DNA of 50,497 bases, taken from assembly GCA_003222675.1 (NCBI GenBank), contig QHWT01000050.1:1-50497 (forward strand). The letters run 5' to 3'. Every line of letters starts with the position of its first letter. Position 1 is the first letter of the stretch. A model generated the notes under the pieces. The model was given only the letters and a program-made list of their open reading frames with translations. It made no database searches and was not told the origin of the DNA. Origin of the DNA: Acidobacteriota bacterium (GTDB lineage: Bacteria > Acidobacteriota > Vicinamibacteria > Vicinamibacterales > 2-12-FULL-66-21). The position numbers and the translations under genes were made by a program. Positions 20,335-30,219 of the stretch are shown here, in pieces.

Positions 20335-20970
20335 ATGTCTGTGCGAAAAATGTGTCTGATGGTGGCGATGTGCGCTGTGGCGCTGGCAGCAGCGCCGAGG
20401 TCGGCCTCGGCCGACTGGCTCGTGACGCCCTTTGTGGGCTGGAACTTCAGCGGCTCAGCCGACGTGAACGGCAACGGCGGCGCGAGCTTCAATAACCAGT
20501 TCGAGCGGAAGCTCGACTACGGCGTGTCCCTGGCGAACATGGGTGCTGGTGCAGTGGGATTCGAGGCAGACTTCGGCTATTCGCCGAATTTCTTCGAGAC
20601 GGGCACCGCGACCAACAACAGATTCGAGTTCACGAACGATAGCAACGTCGTGACGCTGACGGGCAACGTGATCGTCGGCGCGCCGATCGGCGGGCACGGC
20701 GGATCCGTTCGTCCGTACGTGGTTGGCGGCGTCGGGCTGATCCGATCGAACGTGCAGGACACGCAGCATGTGTTCGACGTCTCGAGCAAGAACGACTTCG
20801 GATTCGACCTCGGCGCGGGCGTGATGGGATTCTTCGCGCAGAACATCGGCCTGCGCGGCGACTTCCGGTACTTCCGATCGTTCCAGGGGAGCAGTGATAC
20901 GGCGACGGGCCTCGGCCTGAGCAACTTCCACTACTGGAGAGGGTCGGCGGGCGTCACGTTTAAATTCTGA
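20335..20970 (+). CDS. Outer-membrane beta-barrel protein
   Basis: A 211-residue protein with a signal peptide (MVAMCAVALAAAPRSASA). The rest has alternating strands and ends in an aromatic residue (RGSAGVTFKF), as small opacity/OmpA-like eight-strand barrels do. Segments such as GAVGFEADFGYSPNFFE, VRPYVVGGVGLIRSN and GLRGDFRYFRSF are typical. The ligand or role is unknown. It has its own sigma-54-type promoter and a GAGGAG ribosome site. It is convergent with argH, with a composite inverted repeat in between. Confidence 0.82.
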   Translation: MSVRKMCLMVAMCAVALAAAPRSASADWLVTPFVGWNFSGSADVNGNGGASFNNQFERKLDYGVSLANMGAGAVGFEADFGYSPNFFETGTATNNRFEFTNDSNVVTLTGNVIVGAPIGGHGGSVRPYVVGGVGLIRSNVQDTQHVFDVSSKNDFGFDLGAGVMGFFAQNIGLRGDFRYFRSFQGSSDTATGLGLSNFHYWRGSAGVTFKF

Positions 20971-20974
20971 GCGG

Positions 20975-21119
20975 CTTATCAGTCGCGACTGATGGTGGTT
21001 CAGGGCCGGGTCTAAAGACCCGGCCTACGGGCAGAGGGCGCCGGATATGAGGACCCGGCCTACGGTGCACTGCAATCGTAGGGCGGACCTTTAGGTCCGC
21101 CGGCCGGAACCACGATAAG
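20975..21119. repeat. Composite palindromic element (MITE-like) between convergent genes
   Basis: The outer ends are inverted: CTTATC plus GTGGTTC on the left (interrupted by a 16-bp palindrome ATCAGTCGCGACTGAT at 20978-20993), and GAACCACGATAAG at 21107-21119 on the right. Inside lie a perfect 22-bp palindrome at 21004-21025 (arms GGCCGGGTCT), a degenerate copy around 21040-21060, and GGCGGACC-TTTA-GGTCCGCC at 21082-21101. It could serve as a two-way terminator for the barrel gene and argH. No gene is visible. Confidence 0.75.
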
Positions 21120-21122
21120 TCA

Positions 21123-22489
21123 TCAGCCTTGAGCCTTGAGCCACTCTCGTGTTTCAGCCAACGCCGCGGCGACTGCATCCGGTGCGGTTGACTGCGGCGT
21201 CCGTTTTTTCTCAATTGACGCACGCGCCGTGATCGCGTTGCGAACGTCTTCGCCAAAGAGCGGCGAGTGCTCCCGCCATTCGCCGAGCGACAAGGCGTCG
21301 AACGATCGTCCTTCCTTCAGCAGCCGGCGGACGACGCTGCCGACGATCTCGTGTGCGTCGCGAAACGGCACGCCACGGGCGACGAGGTAATCGGCAACGT
21401 CGGTGGCAAGCAGCAGCCCTGACGCGGCGCGCGTCGAGACGCGCGGGTTGGGCTGCAGTCCTCGCAACACGGAAGCGACCGCCGAGAGCGAGGCCAGCCA
21501 CGTGTCTTCCGCGTCGAAGAGCGCTTCCTTGTCCTCCTGCAGATCCTTGCTGTAACCCGACGGGAGTCCCTTCATCGAGGCGAGCCATCCCGCGAGGTGG
21601 CCGATCACGCGGCCGCTCTTTCCGCGCACGAGCTCCAGCGGATCGGGATTCTTCTTCTGCGGCATCAGGCTGCTGCCGGTCGCGGCAGCATCCGCGAGAT
21701 CGAAGAACGCAAATTCCTCGGCGGTGAAGAGAATGAAATCCTCGCCGAGCCGGCTGAGATGAACCATGCCGAGCGCCGCAGCGTGAAGGAAGGAGGCCAC
21801 GAAATCGCGATCGCCGCTGACGTCGATGCTGTTCCGGGAGATCCGGGAAAAGCCGAGGGCGCTCGCGATCGCGCGCACATCGATCGCGTAGCTGGTCCCC
21901 GCGACGGCGCCGGACCCGAGCGGCAGTTCGTCGGCTTCGCTCAGCACCGCGGTTAATCGATCGGCATCGCGGCGGAGCGGAAACACGTGCGAAAGGAGAA
22001 AATGCGCGACGAGGACCGGCTGCGCGCGGCGCAGATGCGTGTACGAGGGCATCAGCGCGTCGCCCGCACGCTCCGCGAGCGCCACGAGCTCGCGAACGGC
22101 GGCCGCGATGGCCCTCTGGACCACCGGCACGCGACGCTTCAGATATAACCGCAGATCGACGGCGACCTGCTCGTTGCGCGATCGTCCGGTGTGAAGGCGG
22201 CGGCCAGCCTCGCCGATCCGCGCAACGAGCTCCCTCTCGACGTACGCGTGCACGTCCTCGTCGTTGCTGCCCTCGCCGACGCCCGCCTGGAGAACCTCGC
22301 GCAGGCCTCGATCGATCGCCGCGGCATCGACGGACGACAACACACCCGCTCGCGCCAGCGCCGCGGCCCACGCGGCGCTCCCCCGCACATCGTCTTCGAA
22401 CAGCCGCCGATCGAAGCGGAACGAGGCGCCGAACGCAAAGAGCTCGGCGTCGGGGTCCTCTTCAAACCGTCCGGACCAGAGGTGCGCCA

Positions 22490-22490
<1 letters not shown>
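21123..22490 (-). CDS. argH: Argininosuccinate lyase
   Basis: A 455-residue enzyme that splits argininosuccinate into arginine and fumarate, the last arginine step. The superfamily signature GSSLMPQKKNPD is intact. HTGRSRNEQVA and the catalytic-region LPLGSGAVAGTSY are present. Its ATG overlaps the argG stop by one base (TAATG), so the two are translationally coupled and lie in one transcript with argR upstream. Length is standard. Confidence 0.97.
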
Positions 22491-23746
<1,256 letters not shown>

Positions 23747-23757
23747 GTGCGCTCCGC

Positions 23758-24213
23758 TCAGCTCCGCAGCCATTGCTCAATCTGTTTCGTGAACGCCTGA
23801 GCCTCGCGTTCACCGCGGCAGATGACCAGGATCGTGTCGTCGCCGCCAATCGTGCCGACGACGTCCGCGATGCGGACGCGGTCGAGCGCAACGGCCAGCG
23901 GCTGGGCCTGTCCGGGATCGGTCCGCAGCACGACAAGTTGCTGCACCGACTCGAATCGTCGAAGGAACTCGGTGACAGCGCGGCGCAGCACCGCTTCGGG
24001 ACCGCCATGCGCGTCAGTCTCAGCCGCGCCGGACCGCCGGTACGCGCCGTCTCCGGCCCGCTTCACCAGTCCGAGATCACGGATATCCCGTGACAGCGTG
24101 GCCTGCGTGACGTGAATGCCGCGGCCGTCCAACCTCTCTCTCAACTGCTCCTGGCTCGTGATCGCCTCCCGGTCGACCAACTCGAGCACGAGCGATTGCC
24201 TATACGACTTCAT
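23758..24213 (-). CDS. argR: Arginine repressor
   Basis: A 151-residue ArgR. The N-terminal winged helix contains TQATLSRDIRDLGLVK, the DNA-recognition motif. The C-terminal hexamerisation and arginine-binding domain has GTIGGDDTILVICR. It binds operators when arginine is plentiful and shuts down synthesis. It is the first gene of argR-argG-argH, 11 bp before argG. Its own start codon lies inside an ARG-box-like site (CATAACTATTCA on the plus strand), so it is probably autoregulated. Confidence 0.96.
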   Translation of the reverse strand: MKSYRQSLVLELVDREAITSQEQLRERLDGRGIHVTQATLSRDIRDLGLVKRAGDGAYRRSGAAETDAHGGPEAVLRRAVTEFLRRFESVQQLVVLRTDPGQAQPLAVALDRVRIADVVGTIGGDDTILVICRGEREAQAFTKQIEQWLRS

Positions 24214-24327
24214 AACTATTCAGGCGAACGACTGATTATACACGCATTGCATAGGCCGTGATCCTTATTTTTCTTGACGTTGGCTGGAGACTGCATGTAT
24301 ATCTAATGATTCTGATGAATAGTTATG
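24211..24327. promoter_or_regulatory. Divergent arginine promoter/operator region
   Basis: TGAATAGTTATG occurs in inverted orientation at 24211-24222 (over the argR start) and 24316-24327 (over the argC start). More AT-rich ARG-box-like words lie between (TGATTATACACGCA at 24233-24246; TGCATGTATATCTAATG at 24292-24308). For argC: -35 TTGACG (24274-24279) and -10 GTATAT (24297-24302), spacer 17. For argR: -10 TATAAT (24235-24240, minus strand). ArgR binding here would repress both arms. Confidence 0.72.
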
Positions 24328-25313
24328 CCAATCCAGTGCGGGTCGGCGTGGCAGGGGCGACCGGGTATACAGGGGTCGAGCTCCTCCGCTTTCTCGTGCG
24401 GCACCCCGGGGCGCGAATTGCCGCGGCAATGGGATCACCGGGCTCGACGGCGCGGCGCGTGCCCTCGCTGGCGAGGGTCTGGGACGCGCCCGTCGAAGGC
24501 CTGGATCTCGATACGCTCGCCTCGTCTGCGGACGCCGTGTTCCTGGCGCTGCCAGACGAGGTGTCGGCGGAAATCGCGCCCGCGCTCGTCTCGCGCGGCA
24601 AGCGCGTTTTCGATCTGTCGGGCGCATTCAGGTTGCGGGACGCTGATCAAAGGCGGCGCTGGTATCCGCATTCGCCGGATCTTCCCGCGAGCGTCGTGTA
24701 TGGATTGACGGAACGGTATCGGAACGATCTGGCGGGTTCGCCGCTCATCGCGTGTGCCGGGTGCTATCCCACAGCCGCGCTGCTCGCGTTGCTGCCGCTC
24801 GTAAGTGCCGGACTGGTGGACGGGCCGATCATCATCGACGCGAAGTCGGGCGTCTCCGGCGCGGGCAAGACGCCGACCGAACGCACGCACTTCAGCGAGT
24901 GCCACGGCAGTCTCTCGGCGTACGGCGTGTTTTCGCATCGGCACGCGGCGGAGATCGAGCAGGAACTGGGTGTTCCGGTGACGTTCGTGCCGCATCTGGT
25001 CCCGATCGATCGCGGAATCCTCGAGACGATTTATGTGACGCTGCCGCGCGGCGCGTCGGGAACAGACGTGGCGGCCGCGCTCGAGTCTGCCTATGCGGAT
25101 TCGCCGTTCGTGCGGCTGACGGGAAACGATCTGCCGGAGATCAAGCACGTCGCGCACACGAACTTCTGCGACATCGGCTGGCGCATCAACGATCGGACGC
25201 GCCAGATCGTGCTCGTGTCGTGCATCGACAATCTCGTCAAGGGCGCCGCCGGGCAGGCGGTGCAGAACTTCAATGTCGCGTTCGGCTTCGATGAGAGGCT
25301 CGGGCTGAATTGA
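24315..25313 (+). CDS. argC: N-acetyl-gamma-glutamyl-phosphate reductase
   Basis: A 332-residue NADPH-dependent reductase, the third step of ornithine synthesis. The cofactor motif GVAGATGYTGVELLR is at the N-terminus, and the active-site cysteine lies in ACAGCYPTAALLAL. SGVSGAGKTPTE and PHLVPIDRGI are family blocks. Start candidates are ATG 24315 (MNSYANPVRVGVAG) and ATG 24306; neither has a Shine-Dalgarno and the predicted RNA start is only a few bases upstream, so the message may be leaderless. It is the first gene of argCBDAJF. Confidence 0.94.
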   Translation: MNSYANPVRVGVAGATGYTGVELLRFLVRHPGARIAAAMGSPGSTARRVPSLARVWDAPVEGLDLDTLASSADAVFLALPDEVSAEIAPALVSRGKRVFDLSGAFRLRDADQRRRWYPHSPDLPASVVYGLTERYRNDLAGSPLIACAGCYPTAALLALLPLVSAGLVDGPIIIDAKSGVSGAGKTPTERTHFSECHGSLSAYGVFSHRHAAEIEQELGVPVTFVPHLVPIDRGILETIYVTLPRGASGTDVAAALESAYADSPFVRLTGNDLPEIKHVAHTNFCDIGWRINDRTRQIVLVSCIDNLVKGAAGQAVQNFNVAFGFDERLGLN

Positions 25314-26104
25314 TCACGGTCCTGAAACTCGGGGGGGAACTGCTCGAAGATGAGGCCGCGATGCGGACGGCGGCCGCCGGCATTGCCGCGCTTGCCGGCG
25401 CAGGATCTCTTGCCGTCGTGCACGGCGGCGGGCGCGCGATCGACGCTGACCTTCGCGCGCGCGGCAAGTCGCCGCATTTCGTCGACGGCCTGCGGGTCAC
25501 CGACGCGGAGACGCTGGCGACAGTGATCGGCGTGCTTGCGGGCCGGATCAACACCTCGTTCGTAGCCGCGCTGAGCGCGTCGGGCGTGCGCGCCGTGGGA
25601 CTGACGGGCGCGGATGCCGCTACGGCGCTCTGCCGTCGTGCCCCGGCATTGCAGGCGATCTCCGGCGTCTCTGTCGATCTTGGGCTCGTTGGATTGCCGC
25701 AGCAGGATGGCGGCCGCCTGCTCGAGGACCTGCTCTCGCTCGAGTACGTTCCCATCCTGGCGAGCATCGGCGTCACGCGGGAAGGGGAACTGCTGAACGT
25801 GAATGCGGACGTGCTCGCCGCGCACGCCGCACGCACCCTCCGCGCCGATCGGCTGATCATCGCGGGCGCGACGCCAGGGGTCTTCAATGCCTCGGGCGAG
25901 ACGTGCCGAGTACTCGACATCGACACCGCCACCGCGATGGTGGCGGACGGCACGGCGCGCGACGGCATGGTCGCGAAACTCGGCGCCTGTCTCGACGCGC
26001 TCGCCGGAGGCGTCAAGGACGTGCGCATCGTGGACGGCCGCCGCGGGGATTACCTTGCCGCAAACGGAACGCGGATTCAGCATCATGCTCACGACCTCGT
26101 CTGA
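25310..26104 (+). CDS. argB: Acetylglutamate kinase
   Basis: A 264-residue amino acid kinase fold enzyme that phosphorylates N-acetylglutamate. VLKLGGELLED, AVVHGGGRAIDADL, LNVNADVLAAHAA and DGMVAKLGACLDAL are the family blocks. The start is TTG 25310, overlapping the argC stop TGA, a common coupled arrangement. No separate N-terminal helix of the arginine-sensitive type is present, so feedback inhibition may act elsewhere. Confidence 0.94.
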   Translation: MITVLKLGGELLEDEAAMRTAAAGIAALAGAGSLAVVHGGGRAIDADLRARGKSPHFVDGLRVTDAETLATVIGVLAGRINTSFVAALSASGVRAVGLTGADAATALCRRAPALQAISGVSVDLGLVGLPQQDGGRLLEDLLSLEYVPILASIGVTREGELLNVNADVLAAHAARTLRADRLIIAGATPGVFNASGETCRVLDIDTATAMVADGTARDGMVAKLGACLDALAGGVKDVRIVDGRRGDYLAANGTRIQHHAHDLV

Positions 26105-27299
26105 CCCGATCGCGCTGGACCAGCAACGCGTACTGCAGGTCTATCGGCGATCGCCCGTGGTGTTCGAGTCCGGGCGCGGCTGCTCGCTGTTCACGCGCGA
26201 CGGCCAGCGGTACCTCGACCTGATCTCCGGCGTCGGAGTCGCGGCGCTCGGTCATGCGCATCCCGCGCTCGCGCGCGCGATTGCCGACCAGGCATCCACG
26301 CTGCTGCACACGTCGAACCTTTTCCATCATCCGCTGCAGGCGGAACTGGCGGCGCGCCTCGCCGAACTCTCCGGGCTGTCGCGCGCGTTCTTCTGCAACA
26401 GCGGCGCGGAGGCCGTCGAAACGTGCCTCAAATTCGCGCGGCGCTACTGGCATGCCCATGGGGAGCCCGGCCGCACGGGTTTCGTCGCGCTCGATCATTC
26501 GTTCCATGGCCGGACGATGGGCGCGGTGTCGGTGACGTGGGACGTGCACTATCGCGAGCAGTTCGGGCCGCTGATCCCTGGCGTGACGTTCGTACCCGCC
26601 GGCGAGGCGGCCGCCGTGCGCGCGGCGATCACGAAATCGACCGCTGCCGTCATCGTCGAGCCGATACAGGGTGAAGGAGGCGTGCGTCCGCTCACGCCAT
26701 TGACGGCAGACGCGATTGCCGATGCGTGCCGCGCCACCGGCGCGCTGCTGATCGCCGACGAAGTGCAGTGTGGCCTCGGCCGGACGGGACGCGCATTCTA
26801 CTCGCCGGTGCTCGGCCTGCAGCCTGATCTGATGGCGCTTGGCAAGGCGCTCGGCGGCGGCGTGCCGATCGGCGCCGCGCTCTTTTCCGAGAAGGTGGCG
26901 AGCGCGGCGAAGGCCGGGGATCACGGCAGCACCTATGGCGGCAACCTGCTTGCCTGTCGCGCCGCGCTCGTGTTTCTCGACGAGCTCATCGAAGGCGGAT
27001 TGATGCAGCACGTGGCACAGGTGGGCGCGCATCTCGAATCGGGTCTGCGCGCGATCGCCACGCGTCAGCCCGGCGTCAAGGACCTCCGCGGCGCGGGGCT
27101 GATGTGGGGAATCGAGCTCGATCGGCCCGCTGCCTCTGTCGTCCAGGCGGCGCTCGATCGGCATCTGTTGATCAATCGCACGTCGGATACCGTCGTCCGT
27201 CTTCTGCCGCCGTATGTGATTGGCGAGCCGGAGATCGATGAAGCGCTGCCGCTGCTGGAAGCGGCGATCGCCACGGCGCTGGAGGCGCCGCGCACATGA
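26085..27299 (+). CDS. argD: Acetylornithine aminotransferase
   Basis: A 404-residue class III PLP aminotransferase that makes N-acetylornithine (and perhaps succinyl-diaminopimelate). NSGAEAVETCLKFAR, HSFHGRTMGAVSVT, IADEVQCGLGRTG and LMALGKALGGGVPIGA (PLP lysine) are all intact. ATG 26085 overlaps argB by 20 bp; the frame is open earlier but only inside argB. It overlaps argA by four bases. Confidence 0.95.
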   Translation: MLTTSSDPIALDQQRVLQVYRRSPVVFESGRGCSLFTRDGQRYLDLISGVGVAALGHAHPALARAIADQASTLLHTSNLFHHPLQAELAARLAELSGLSRAFFCNSGAEAVETCLKFARRYWHAHGEPGRTGFVALDHSFHGRTMGAVSVTWDVHYREQFGPLIPGVTFVPAGEAAAVRAAITKSTAAVIVEPIQGEGGVRPLTPLTADAIADACRATGALLIADEVQCGLGRTGRAFYSPVLGLQPDLMALGKALGGGVPIGAALFSEKVASAAKAGDHGSTYGGNLLACRAALVFLDELIEGGLMQHVAQVGAHLESGLRAIATRQPGVKDLRGAGLMWGIELDRPAASVVQAALDRHLLINRTSDTVVRLLPPYVIGEPEIDEALPLLEAAIATALEAPRT

Positions 27300-27886
27300 G
27301 CATCCATCTGCGCACGGGAGTTGCGGCGGACGCTGCCGCGATCCACGGCCTCATCACCGCCAACCTGAGTACGGGCCACCTGCTGCCGCGCTCGCTCGAA
27401 GACATCAGTGAACACGCGCCTCGTTTCATTGTGGCGATCGACGAAGAGGTCGTGATCGGATGCGCCGAGCTGGCGCCGCTCAGCGAATCCGTCGCGGAAG
27501 TGCGGTCGCTCGTCGTCGATGAAGCACGTCGCGGGCGGCGGACGGGCATGTCGCTCGTGACCGCGCTGGCAGATCGCGCGCGCACGCTCGGCTACGTGAC
27601 GCTGTGCGCGTTCGCGCATCAACCGTCACACTTCCTGCGCCTCGGCTTCTCGATCGTGCCGCACCAGTGGGTGCCGGAGAAAATCGCGCACGACTGCGCC
27701 GGCTGCAGTCAGTTCCGTCATTGCGGCCAGTATGCGGTGTCGCTCTCGCTGCGCGCCGGTGGCGGCCTGCGGCTCGCCGAAGGCTTGGGCGCCGCGCCGC
27801 GCACCGTGGCGCCTCCACGCGCCAGCGTCGAGCGGCTGCGTCTCGTGCAGATCGCGAGCGACGAGGCGGAGCGCGTCCCCGCATGA
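27296..27886 (+). CDS. argA: Amino-acid N-acetyltransferase (short ArgA type)
   Basis: A 196-residue GNAT enzyme that probably makes N-acetylglutamate, the first arginine step. RSLVVDEARRGRRTGMSLV is the acetyl-CoA-binding motif region, and FLRLGFSIVP follows. The Cys-rich segment KIAHDCAGCSQFRHCGQYAV is typical of stand-alone bacterial N-acetylglutamate synthases of this short kind (DC..C....C). A low-complexity tail of about 40 residues ends it. ATG 27296 sits in an ATGA overlap with argD. Confidence 0.85.
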   Translation: MSIHLRTGVAADAAAIHGLITANLSTGHLLPRSLEDISEHAPRFIVAIDEEVVIGCAELAPLSESVAEVRSLVVDEARRGRRTGMSLVTALADRARTLGYVTLCAFAHQPSHFLRLGFSIVPHQWVPEKIAHDCAGCSQFRHCGQYAVSLSLRAGGGLRLAEGLGAAPRTVAPPRASVERLRLVQIASDEAERVPA

Positions 27887-29103
27887 CCGTCGCGGAACTG
27901 CAGGTCACGCCAATCACCGGCAGCGTGGCGGCCCCGGAAGGCTTCCGCGCGACGGGGGTATCGTGCGGCATCAAGAGCAAGGGGCTCGACCTTGCGTTGA
28001 TCGTCAGCGACGTCGCAGCCTCCGCGGCCGCGGTGTTCACCACGAACAAGGCGCTGGCGGCACCCGTGCTGGTCTCGAAAGCGCTGCTCGCCGCGTCTCA
28101 CGGCCATGCCCGCGTGATCGCGATCAACAGCGGTTGCGCGAACGCGTGCACCGGCCCTGACGGGCATGCCACTGCTGACGCGATGGCCGACGCGGCCGCG
28201 AAGGCGATGGGGAGCGAGCGGTCGAACGTGCTGGTCGCGTCAACCGGTGTGATCGGCGTCGCGCTGGATCGTGAGAAGGTGACGGCCGGCATTCAGAAGG
28301 CTGCGTCAGCACTGACCCGCGACGGCGGGGCGCTGGCCGCGCGCGCGATCATGACCACGGATCCATTCCCGAAGGCGGAAGCGGTGGTCGTCGACACGCC
28401 GATCGGCCGCTTCAAGGTCGGCGGCATCGCGAAGGGCTCGGGGATGATCGAGCCCTTGATGGCAACGATGCTCGCGGTGGTGACGACGGACGCGGGGGTG
28501 GCCCCGTCGCTGTTGCAGCGCGCCCTGACGGCAGTGACCGACGTGACGTTCAACGCGATCTCGGTCGACGGTGAGTGCTCGACGAACGACTGCGTGTTCG
28601 CGCTCGCCAACGGTGCCAGCGGCGTCACCATCGGCGAGGCGGAGCTGCCGGTGTTCGTGGAAGCGCTGCGTCGCGTCTGCGAGCCGCTGGCGATCGGCAT
28701 CGTCCGCGGCGGAGAGGGGGCGACGAAGCTCGTCACGATCGACGTCACGGGCGCCGCGTCCGCCGCTGAAGCGAAGCGCGCGGCTCGGGCCATCGCGAAT
28801 TCACCACTCGTGAAGACCGCGATCCACGGCGCCGATCCGAACTGGGGACGCCTCGTTGCCGTCGCCGGGCGCGCCGGCGTCGCTTTCGATCTCGACCGTG
28901 CGCGCGTGCAGCTCGGCGAGGTCGAGTTGTTCGCGAACGGCCGCCCGTACGACGAGCGCGCGCCCGACGCGTCGCGTCACCTGCAGCAGGCCGACGTTCA
29001 CGTCCAGGTGGATCTGGGCACCGGCGGCGAGGGATCCGCCCGGATGTGGACCTGCGATCTGAGCGCCGAGTACGTGCGCATCAACGCGGAGTATCGAACA
29101 TGA
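27883..29103 (+). CDS. argJ: Glutamate N-acetyltransferase / ornithine acetyltransferase
   Basis: A 406-residue member of the ArgJ family, which recycles the acetyl group from acetylornithine to glutamate. The self-cleavage and nucleophile site is present in KGSGMIEPLMATMLAVVTTD (Thr of ATML). INSGCANACTG, STGVIG, GECSTNDCV and HGADPNWGRL are hallmarks. ATG 27883 overlaps argA by four bases. With a dedicated argA beside it, the first step is doubly covered; whether this ArgJ is mono- or bifunctional cannot be told from sequence. Confidence 0.95.
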   Translation: MTVAELQVTPITGSVAAPEGFRATGVSCGIKSKGLDLALIVSDVAASAAAVFTTNKALAAPVLVSKALLAASHGHARVIAINSGCANACTGPDGHATADAMADAAAKAMGSERSNVLVASTGVIGVALDREKVTAGIQKAASALTRDGGALAARAIMTTDPFPKAEAVVVDTPIGRFKVGGIAKGSGMIEPLMATMLAVVTTDAGVAPSLLQRALTAVTDVTFNAISVDGECSTNDCVFALANGASGVTIGEAELPVFVEALRRVCEPLAIGIVRGGEGATKLVTIDVTGAASAAEAKRAARAIANSPLVKTAIHGADPNWGRLVAVAGRAGVAFDLDRARVQLGEVELFANGRPYDERAPDASRHLQQADVHVQVDLGTGGEGSARMWTCDLSAEYVRINAEYRT

Positions 29104-30059
29104 GCCTTCATGCCGCTTCGCGCGCCACGGCCGCGTGGCATCCGACGCAGTTCCTGTCGATTCTCGATCTGACGCCCTCGGAGCTCGAAAGCTGCCTCGA
29201 TCTCGCTCGCTCGATGAAGGCCGCGCGGCAGGCGCGCCGCGCGCACGCGACGCCGCTGCAGGGGCATCATGTGGCGCTGCTGTTCGAGAAGCCGTCGCTT
29301 CGCACGCGATCGACATTTCAGATCGCGGTGCGGGAGCTCGGCGGCGAGGTCATCGAGCCTCAGTCGGAAGTGGCGCTCGGCGGCCGCGAAACAATCGAGG
29401 ACGTCGCCCGCAATCTCGAGCGATGGGTGTTTGGGGCGGTCATCCGCACGTTCGCGCAGGATCGGCTCGAGCGCTTCGCGCTATCAGCGCCGGGCCTGCG
29501 TGTCGTCAACGCGCTGACCAACGAGGAACACCCGTGCCAGGCGCTCGCCGATTGCCTCACCCTCATCGAGCGCTTGGAGACGATTGAGGGAAGGACCGTC
29601 GCGTTCGTCGGCGACGGCAACAACGTGGCCGTGTCGCTCGCGCAGGCGGTCGCGATGCTGGGCGGCCACGTGATTGTCGCGTCACCATCCGGCTTCGAGC
29701 TGCCGGCGTCCGTCGTCGAATCCGTCACGCACGTCGCGCGCTTGGGCGGCGGCGTCACTGTCACGAGCGATCCGGCGGACGCGGTGGCGTCAGCCGACGC
29801 GATCTACACCGACGTGTGGGCCTCCATGGGCCAGGAAGGCGAGGCGGCCGAACGTCGCGCGATCTTCACCCCGTACCAGGTGAACACCGCGCTTCTCGCC
29901 AAGGCGCCCGCCGGAACCATCTTCATGCACTGTCTCCCGGCGCATCGCGGCGAGGAGGTCACTGACGAGGTGATCGACTCGCCCGTCTCTGTCGTGTTCG
30001 ACCAGTCGGAAAACCGCCTGCATACGCAGAAGGCGCTTCTCGCGCTGCTCGCCGCCTGA
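29100..30059 (+). CDS. argF: Ornithine carbamoyltransferase
   Basis: A 319-residue enzyme that makes citrulline. The carbamoyl-phosphate loop is FEKPSLRTRSTF (a known variant of STRTR). NEEHPCQALADCLTL, GDGNNVAVSLA, DVWASMGQE and the ornithine-site MHCLPAHRGEEV are intact. It closes the argCBDAJF run; ATG 29100 overlaps argJ by four bases. Its stop TGA (30057-30059) shares two bases with a copy of the 21-bp element. Confidence 0.96.
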   Translation: MSLHAASRATAAWHPTQFLSILDLTPSELESCLDLARSMKAARQARRAHATPLQGHHVALLFEKPSLRTRSTFQIAVRELGGEVIEPQSEVALGGRETIEDVARNLERWVFGAVIRTFAQDRLERFALSAPGLRVVNALTNEEHPCQALADCLTLIERLETIEGRTVAFVGDGNNVAVSLAQAVAMLGGHVIVASPSGFELPASVVESVTHVARLGGGVTVTSDPADAVASADAIYTDVWASMGQEGEAAERRAIFTPYQVNTALLAKAPAGTIFMHCLPAHRGEEVTDEVIDSPVSVVFDQSENRLHTQKALLALLAA

Positions 30060-30201
30060 AACGGGGACACTCACACTTCGTCCCAATAACGAACGCTCGG
30101 CAGTCCGAAAGGGTGACAGTCACACTTCCGGAACTGTGACTGTCACGGTTTCTGGCCGCGGAGTGACCGGTTGTGGGAAGAACTGTGAGTGTCCCCGTTT
30201 C
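30058..30201. repeat. Four copies of the 21-bp element between argF and an oxidoreductase gene
   Basis: Copies: 30058-30078 and 30107-30127 (minus orientation), 30132-30152 and 30181-30201 (plus orientation), giving a minus-minus-plus-plus, mirror-symmetric cluster. The two middle copies are five bases apart. The whole block can fold as one long hairpin and fills most of the gap after argF. Confidence 0.92.
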
Positions 30202-30219
30202 TGGAGTAGTGTTCCCCCC

